From an uncultured Rhodospirillales bacterium (GTDB taxonomy: Bacteria; Pseudomonadota; Alphaproteobacteria; Acetobacterales; Acetobacteraceae): a stretch of 10,139 bases of DNA. A program made the translations under genes and the position numbers. Below the pieces are notes generated by a model. It had not been told where the DNA came from and did not search any database. It worked only from the letters and a program-made list of their open reading frames with translations. Below, piece after piece: positions 6,363 to 10,139 of this stretch. The first letter of the stretch is position 1, and each line of letters begins with the position of its first letter. The stretch is from NCBI GenBank assembly GCA_903928045.1, contig CAIYPH010000003.1:1-10139 (forward strand), written 5' to 3'.

Positions 6363-7221
6363 CCCCCCCGCGGCCGAAGCCGCCGCCAGGCGCGGCTTCT
6401 GGTGGCGCTACCGGCGAAACCGCCCGGCGCTGGGTGGCCTGTTGCTGCTGTGCGCGATCGGGACGATTGCCGCCGCAGCACCGCTGCTGGCACCGTTCGG
6501 GCCATGGGACATGGCGGGCGCACCGTTCCTGTGGCCGGGCGAGGACCCCGCCCATCGGCTGGGCACCGACGTCCTTGGCCGCGACATCTTCTCTGGGCTG
6601 GCGCACGGGGCGCGCGTCTCGCTGTCGATCGGCCTGGCCGCGACGTGCGCGGCCGTGGTGATCGGCACCGGCATGGGTGCCCTTGCCGGCTATCTCGGCG
6701 GCTGGATGGATGCTATCTTGATGCGAATCACCGAGGTATTCCAGACCATCCCTCCCTTCCTGTTCGTGATCGTCCTCGTTGCCGTCTTCCGGCCGTCGAT
6801 CGCCACGGTGATCCTCGCCATTGCCGTGGTGTCCTGGCCGGCGGTGGCCCGCCTAGTTCGCGGCGAGGCCCTACGCCTGCGCCGCACGGAATTCGTACAG
6901 TCCTGCATCGTCATCGGCATGACTGATCGGCGGATCATCCTCACTCAGGTCCTGCCGAACTGCCTGGCGCCGATCATCGTCATCGCCTCGGTGATGGTGG
7001 CCACCGCGGTGCTGACCGAAGCCGGTCTTGCCTTCCTGGGCCTGTCCGACCCCAACGTGATGAGCTGGGGCACAATGATAAGCATCGGCCGCGAGGCCCT
7101 GCGCTCCGCCTGGTACATGGTCGCGCTGCCCGGTGTGGCGATCCTGGTCACCGTGCTGTCGCTCAACCTGATCGGCGACGGGCTAAACGACGCGCTCAAC
7201 CCGCGCCTGGGAGCGGATTGA
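6328..7221 (+). CDS. Peptide-type ABC transporter permease, DppC/OppC-like
   Basis: This second channel subunit has up to 297 residues. After a short polar N-terminus with FWWRYRRNRPALGG, helix 1 covers about residues 36-54. The family hallmark HRLGTDVLGRDIFSGLAHGA then precedes RVSLSIG (77-102), followed by five further helices. The EAA loop spans about 178-211 and ends ILTQVLPN. It keeps the central glycine (197), but SCIVIG stands where relatives usually have an Ala-Ala-Arg type sequence. The end LIGDGLNDALNPRL is classic. The ATG at 6328 overlaps the preceding gene by 35 bases; a TTG at 6349 would overlap by 14 and gives a more usual N-terminus, and neither has a clear ribosome site, so the start is uncertain. 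Its stop directly abuts the next gene. Confidence 0.88.
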   Translation: MPGSTHALSSHSPPAAEAAARRGFWWRYRRNRPALGGLLLLCAIGTIAAAAPLLAPFGPWDMAGAPFLWPGEDPAHRLGTDVLGRDIFSGLAHGARVSLSIGLAATCAAVVIGTGMGALAGYLGGWMDAILMRITEVFQTIPPFLFVIVLVAVFRPSIATVILAIAVVSWPAVARLVRGEALRLRRTEFVQSCIVIGMTDRRIILTQVLPNCLAPIIVIASVMVATAVLTEAGLAFLGLSDPNVMSWGTMISIGREALRSAWYMVALPGVAILVTVLSLNLIGDGLNDALNPRLGAD

Positions 7222-8223
7222 GTGAGCGCGGCCGTTCTCGCAGTCCGGGATCTGCAGACCTCGATCATCCGCGAGGGCATCCGCACGCCGGTGGTCCGCG
7301 GCGTCTCCTTCGAGATCGCGCGCGGCGAGACCTTGGCCCTGGTCGGCGAGTCCGGCTGCGGAAAATCGATGACCGCGCTGTCGGTGCTCCAACTCCTGCC
7401 CGAACCGCCCTGCAGCATCACCGGCGGTTCCGTGCGCCTGGAGGGCCGGGAACTGGTGGGTTTGCCCGAGCGAGCGCTTTGCCGGCTGCGCGGCCGCCGG
7501 ATGGCAATGATCTTCCAGGACCCGATGTCCACGCTCAACCCGGTGCTGTCGATCGGACGCCAGGTCGCCGAGGCGGTCGCCGTGCATACCGCATGCGGAG
7601 CCGGTGCCGCACGGCAGCGAGCGGTCGAGCTCCTCGCCCTGGTCGGCCTCCCTGATCCCGCCTTGCGCTTGCAGGAATATCCCCATCGCCTGTCCGGCGG
7701 AATGCGCCAACGGGTGATGATCGCCATGGCGCTGGCCAGCGATCCCTCCCTGCTGGTGGCCGATGAGCCGACCACCGCGCTGGATGTGACGATTCAGTCG
7801 CAAATCCTCGCCCTGCTGGCGGATCTGCGCACGCGCCTGGGACTTGCCGTGCTGTTCATCACCCATAATCTCGGCCTGGTCGCCGAACATGCCGATCGCG
7901 TGGCCGTCATGTACGCCGGCCGCATCATCGAGGAAGGCGCGGTGCAGGACGTTCTCGCCGCCCCCGCCCACCCCTACACGATCGGCCTGTTCGGCGCCCG
8001 GCCCGGGCCGCGCCTGCCGCACGCCCCTCGCCGGCGGTTGGTTGAGATCCCCGGGGCGGTGCCGCCGCCGCACGCCCTCCCGCCCGGCTGCGCCTTTGCA
8101 CCACGCTGCCCACGGACCGAGGCCGCCTGCCGCACCGCCATGCCCGCGCTGGCGCCCCATGACAGCATGGGCCAGGGCGTCACCGGACGCCTTGTCGCTT
8201 GTGTGCGAGTGGGCGAGCCATGA
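7222..8223 (+). CDS. Peptide-type ABC transporter ATPase, DppD/OppD-like
   Basis: This 333-residue cytoplasmic ATPase powers import together with the next gene product. Visible motifs are Walker A GESGCGKSM (42-50), Q-loop glutamine 99 in IFQDPMSTLNP, signature LSGGMRQR (157-164), Walker B LLVADEP (177-183), D-loop TALD and switch histidine 215 in ITHN. All catalytic residues are present. The C-terminal oligopeptide-transporter extension carries GCAFAPRCP and four cysteines (290, 296, 303, 327) in the pattern found in this family, where some members have been shown to hold an iron-sulfur cluster; a cluster here is inferred. The start is a GTG at 7222 that abuts the previous TGA, with GGGAGCGGA just ahead as ribosome site. 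The stop overlaps the next start by four bases (ATGA), indicating coupled translation of the two ATPases. Confidence 0.92.
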   Translation: MSAAVLAVRDLQTSIIREGIRTPVVRGVSFEIARGETLALVGESGCGKSMTALSVLQLLPEPPCSITGGSVRLEGRELVGLPERALCRLRGRRMAMIFQDPMSTLNPVLSIGRQVAEAVAVHTACGAGAARQRAVELLALVGLPDPALRLQEYPHRLSGGMRQRVMIAMALASDPSLLVADEPTTALDVTIQSQILALLADLRTRLGLAVLFITHNLGLVAEHADRVAVMYAGRIIEEGAVQDVLAAPAHPYTIGLFGARPGPRLPHAPRRRLVEIPGAVPPPHALPPGCAFAPRCPRTEAACRTAMPALAPHDSMGQGVTGRLVACVRVGEP

Positions 8224-9212
8224 CTGACCTGTTGCAAGTCGACGCGCTGTCGACCCATTTCGGCACGCGCAATGGAACGATCCGTGCCGTCGATGACGTC
8301 AGCCTGACGATCGTACGCGGCGAAACCGTCGGGCTTGTCGGCGAGTCCGGGTGCGGCAAGTCGACGCTCGGCAAGACCCTGGTCGGATTGCTTCGCCCCA
8401 CCTCCGGCAGCATCCGCATCCACGGCGCCGAGGTTGGCAGCCTGGGGCGGCGCGCCCGGCGGCCATTCGCACGCCGGATGCAGATGGTGTTCCAGGACCC
8501 CTTCAGCTCGCTCAATCCGCGCATCGGAGTGGGGCGCCTGATCGAGGAACCGCTGATCGTCCACGGCATCGGCACCGCCGCCGAGCGCCGTGCCCGGGCC
8601 GATGCGATGATGGCTCGTGTCGGCCTCTCCCCGGCGATGCGCGACCGCTATCCGCATGAATTCTCCGGTGGCCAGCGCCAGCGCATCGGCATCGCCCGGG
8701 GCCTGGTGCTGGAGCCCGACCTGCTGATCTGCGACGAGCCGGTCTCGGCTTTGGACTTGTCGGTGCAGGCCCAAGTCATCAACCTGTTGGTCGACCTCCA
8801 GGCCGAACTCGGCCACTCCTACCTGTTCATCTCGCACGACCTCGCCGTCGTCGAGCACATCGCCGACCGCATTCTGGTGATGTATCTCGGCCGCATCGTC
8901 GAGAGCGCCGTGGCGACCGAGCTCTGGTCGCGCCCGCTGCACCCCTATTCGCGCGGCCTCGCGGCGGCGGCGCCGGTGGCCGACCCCGTCACGGCACGGG
9001 CGCGACCGAGCGAGCTGATTCGCGGCGATGTCCCCAGCCTGTTCAGCGTCCCGTCGGGCTGCGGCTTTCATCCGCGCTGCCCGATCGCGATCGACCGCTG
9101 CGTCCTGCACCCGCCCGAATTGCAGGCACTCAGCGGCAATCGAGCGGTTGCCTGCCACCGCGTCGCGGAAAGCCGGGATGGCGGCATCACGCTCGCTGGA
9201 AATCCGGTCTGA
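8220..9212 (+). CDS. Peptide-type ABC transporter ATPase, DppF/OppF-like
   Basis: This 330-residue protein is the partner ATPase that closes the nucleotide-binding dimer. It has Walker A GESGCGKST (41-49), Q-loop glutamine 92 in VFQDPFSSLNP, signature FSGGQRQR (148-155), Walker B LLICDEP (168-174), SALD and switch histidine 206 in ISHD. The C-terminal extension has GCGFHPRCP and cysteines 281, 287, 294 and 312, the same four-cysteine arrangement as its partner. The ATG at 8220 overlaps the previous stop as ATGA; an upstream in-frame ATG at 8199 would add seven residues inside that gene and is less likely. It is the last gene of the operon: after its TGA there is no ribosome site or further transporter gene, and no clear terminator of its own within the next ~90 bases. 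Confidence 0.92.
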   Translation: MTDLLQVDALSTHFGTRNGTIRAVDDVSLTIVRGETVGLVGESGCGKSTLGKTLVGLLRPTSGSIRIHGAEVGSLGRRARRPFARRMQMVFQDPFSSLNPRIGVGRLIEEPLIVHGIGTAAERRARADAMMARVGLSPAMRDRYPHEFSGGQRQRIGIARGLVLEPDLLICDEPVSALDLSVQAQVINLLVDLQAELGHSYLFISHDLAVVEHIADRILVMYLGRIVESAVATELWSRPLHPYSRGLAAAAPVADPVTARARPSELIRGDVPSLFSVPSGCGFHPRCPIAIDRCVLHPPELQALSGNRAVACHRVAESRDGGITLAGNPV

Positions 9213-9301
9213 CAGGAGCGTGGAGGCCCGACCGTTGTTGTCTGGACAATTTGGCGCTGGTCTTCTTGCCCTATCCCATTGGTCGTCCGGCTCGCCGGTG
9301 A
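9213..9301. other. Non-coding spacer after the transporter operon; probable breakpoint zone
   Basis: No gene with a start is visible here. The only structure is a weak TTGTC-TG-GACAA inverted repeat near 9237. A + frame running through 9282-9325 gives VVRLAGDQIVTALNP, which could be part of the remnant that follows in another frame. Somewhere in this interval the sequence changes from transporter operon to a different remnant. Confidence 0.4.
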
Positions 9302-9448
9302 TCAGATCGTGACGGCGCTCAACCCGCCAACACCAACAGCATCTACGTCTGGGCCGGGCAGGCCAACGCCCTGCAGACACTCTCGGCCTCCACCACCTAC
9401 ATCCCCACCACCACCGCGTCAGTGATGTCAACGGCGGTCGGAATCTAG
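9302..9448 (+). pseudogene. 3' remnant of an unidentified, possibly phage, gene
   Basis: A + strand frame open from 9302 to a TAG at 9446-9448 encodes about 48 residues with no usable start. Its last ~40 residues read like a real protein end: NTNSIYVWAGQANAL, then QTLSASTTYIPTTTASVM and STAVGI. The Thr/Ser/Ala-rich beta-type composition resembles phage structural proteins, but I do not recognise the family. Just upstream a different frame (9282-9325) gives VVRLAGDQIVTALNP, so the remnant may also carry a frameshift near CCCGCC at 9323-9328. It is followed 54 bases later by a strong terminator, as expected for the end of a transcription unit. The assignment as a gene remnant is moderately supported; phage origin is inferred from the prophage genes at the left of the window. 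Confidence 0.4.
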
Positions 9449-9502
9449 GCCAGCGCGGCGGCGCAAAAGCAGGCCAGTGATGATACGTTGGCGTGACACG
9501 AC

Positions 9503-9529
9503 AAGGGGCCCGATCGGGCCCCTTTCGTT
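9503..9529 (+). terminator. Palindromic rho-independent-type terminator
   Basis: AAGGGGCCC-GATC-GGGCCCCTT (9503-9524) is a perfect 22-base palindrome: a 9-bp GC-rich stem with a GATC loop, followed on the + strand by TCGTT. It lies between the + strand gene remnant (stop at 9448) and the convergent istB gene (stop at 9551), so it can serve both directions; the T residues favour the + direction. It may terminate the transporter transcript as well, as no stronger terminator is seen before it. Confidence 0.7.
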
Positions 9530-9550
9530 GAAGTCCGACTGGGTTTGGGA

Positions 9551-10139
9551 TCAGGCAGTGGTGATTTCGCCGGTCTCAGGATCGGTGCGTTCGGTGGTGG
9601 CCCGGTTTTGCTCCTCCCTTGCGGTGGTGCGTCGGCGGCGGGCGGATTGTTTGAGGCGATAGCTGTCGCCGTTCATGGCGAGGATGCTGACGTGGTGGGT
9701 GAGGCGGTCGAGCAGGGCGCCGGTTAGGCGCTCGGAGCCGAGCACCGAGGTCCAGTCCTCGAACGGCAGGTTGGAGGTCACGATGGTGGAGCCGCGTTCG
9801 TAGCGCTGGGAGAAGGTCTCGAACAGCAGTTCGGCGCCGGTGGACGACAGCGGCACGTAGCCGAGTTCATCGATGATCAGCAGCTTCACCGCCTGCAGCT
9901 CGCGCTGGAGCCTGAGCAGGCGGCGCTCGTCGCGGGCCTCGAGCAGCTGGGTGACCAGGGAGGCGGCGGTGGTGAAGGCGACGGTGAAGCCCTTCTGGCA
10001 GGCCGCCAGGCCGAGCGCGAGGGCGACATGGGTCTTGCCGGTGCCGCTGTTGCCCAATGCAATGACGTTCTCGCGCCGGGCGATGTAGTCGCAGCGCGCG
10101 AGGTCGAGCACCAGCATCTTGTTGAGGCCGGGGATGGCG
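9551..10139 (-). CDS. istB: IS21-family transposition helper ATPase IstB (partial, runs off right edge)
   Basis: This is the C-terminal ~195 residues of the IstB AAA+ ATPase, which works with the IstA transposase in target selection of IS21-type elements. Visible are Walker A GNSGTGKT, Walker B LLIIDELGYVPL, the sensor segment IVTSNLPFEDW and SERLTGALLDRLTHH, all typical of the IstB/DnaC-like family. The frame continues unbroken past an internal ATG at 10117 into AIPGLNK, which is normal IstB interior, so the true start lies beyond the window. The C-terminal tail is basic then acidic (SARRRRTTAREEQNR, then ETGEITTA). istA would be expected further right, upstream of istB. The terminal inverted repeat of the element should lie between about 9449 and 9550, but I could not fix it. 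Confidence 0.92.
   Translation of the reverse strand, partial: AIPGLNKMLVLDLARCDYIARRENVIALGNSGTGKTHVALALGLAACQKGFTVAFTTAASLVTQLLEARDERRLLRLQRELQAVKLLIIDELGYVPLSSTGAELLFETFSQRYERGSTIVTSNLPFEDWTSVLGSERLTGALLDRLTHHVSILAMNGDSYRLKQSARRRRTTAREEQNRATTERTDPETGEITTA
9551..10139 (-). mobile_element. IS21-family insertion sequence, partial (istB end)
   Basis: The presence of istB, ending at 9551 and running off the right edge, marks one end of an IS21-family element whose istA and far end are outside the window. The left boundary is not resolved: neither a terminal repeat nor a target duplication can be recognised with only one end visible. The coordinates given cover only the certain part. Confidence 0.75.

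Noticed and set aside
9225..9340. - strand peptide with RRHDL and DDQWDR, faintly like the start of an IS5-type transposase
   Set aside because: The spacing between the two motifs is wrong, the match is only a few residues and nothing further of a transposase follows; probably chance.
7974..9431. 485-codon - strand open frame opposite the second ATPase
   Set aside because: It is a shadow of the DppF-like gene with no recognisable motifs.
1..10139. CRISPR arrays, tRNA or rRNA genes, defence or toxin-antitoxin genes
   Set aside because: I looked for regularly spaced repeats, tRNA-like cloverleaf sequences and typical defence motifs and saw none; all repeats found are single hairpins or palindromes.

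Overview
The window is GC-rich DNA with long antisense open frames, typical of an alphaproteobacterium. The prophage gene types (a terminase/capsid set with a DUF2190 cement protein and a GH108 endolysin) and the transporter sequences suggest the Rhodospirillales/Acetobacteraceae range. That placement is inferred from style, not from a marker gene.

Left part (1-1730, + strand): a damaged prophage morphogenesis and lysis module. It opens with a frame that joins the N-terminus of a GpA-type terminase large subunit directly to the C-terminus of a major capsid protein. The normally intervening terminase catalytic core, portal, protease and most of the capsid gene are missing. An apparently intact DUF2190 capsid cement protein follows a strong 13-bp hairpin. 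A GH108 endolysin comes next and is cut about 138 codons in. At roughly 1720-1735 the endolysin runs head-on into the start of an SMP-30/gluconolactonase-family gene on the opposite strand, which is itself cut after about 46 codons.

Middle (1984-9212): a metabolic block that looks intact. A flavin-dependent, FMO/CzcO-type oxidoreductase lies on the - strand, with the SMP-30 stub downstream in the same direction. Divergent from it is a complete five-gene peptide-type (Dpp/Opp) ABC importer: a substrate-binding protein with a Tat-like signal, two permeases and two ATPases, tightly packed with overlapping or abutting ends. The 255-bp divergent gap (3430-3684) holds a plausible promoter for the transporter. 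The shared context suggests import of a peptide-like or other amphiphilic substrate plus oxidative and possibly lactone-hydrolysing steps, but the substrate is unknown.

Right part (9213-10139): a non-coding or remnant stretch containing the last ~40 codons of an unidentified, possibly phage, gene on the + strand. A perfect 22-base palindromic terminator follows, then the istB ATPase gene of an IS21-family insertion sequence on the - strand, running off the right edge.

Overall this is a mosaic: a decayed prophage, a block of metabolic cargo, a second remnant and an IS element, with two clear and one possible illegitimate junctions in 10 kb. I see no CRISPR array, rRNA or tRNA, and no convincing new defence system. 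The two chimeric junctions and the question of whether the cargo truly sits inside the prophage are the main points of interest.
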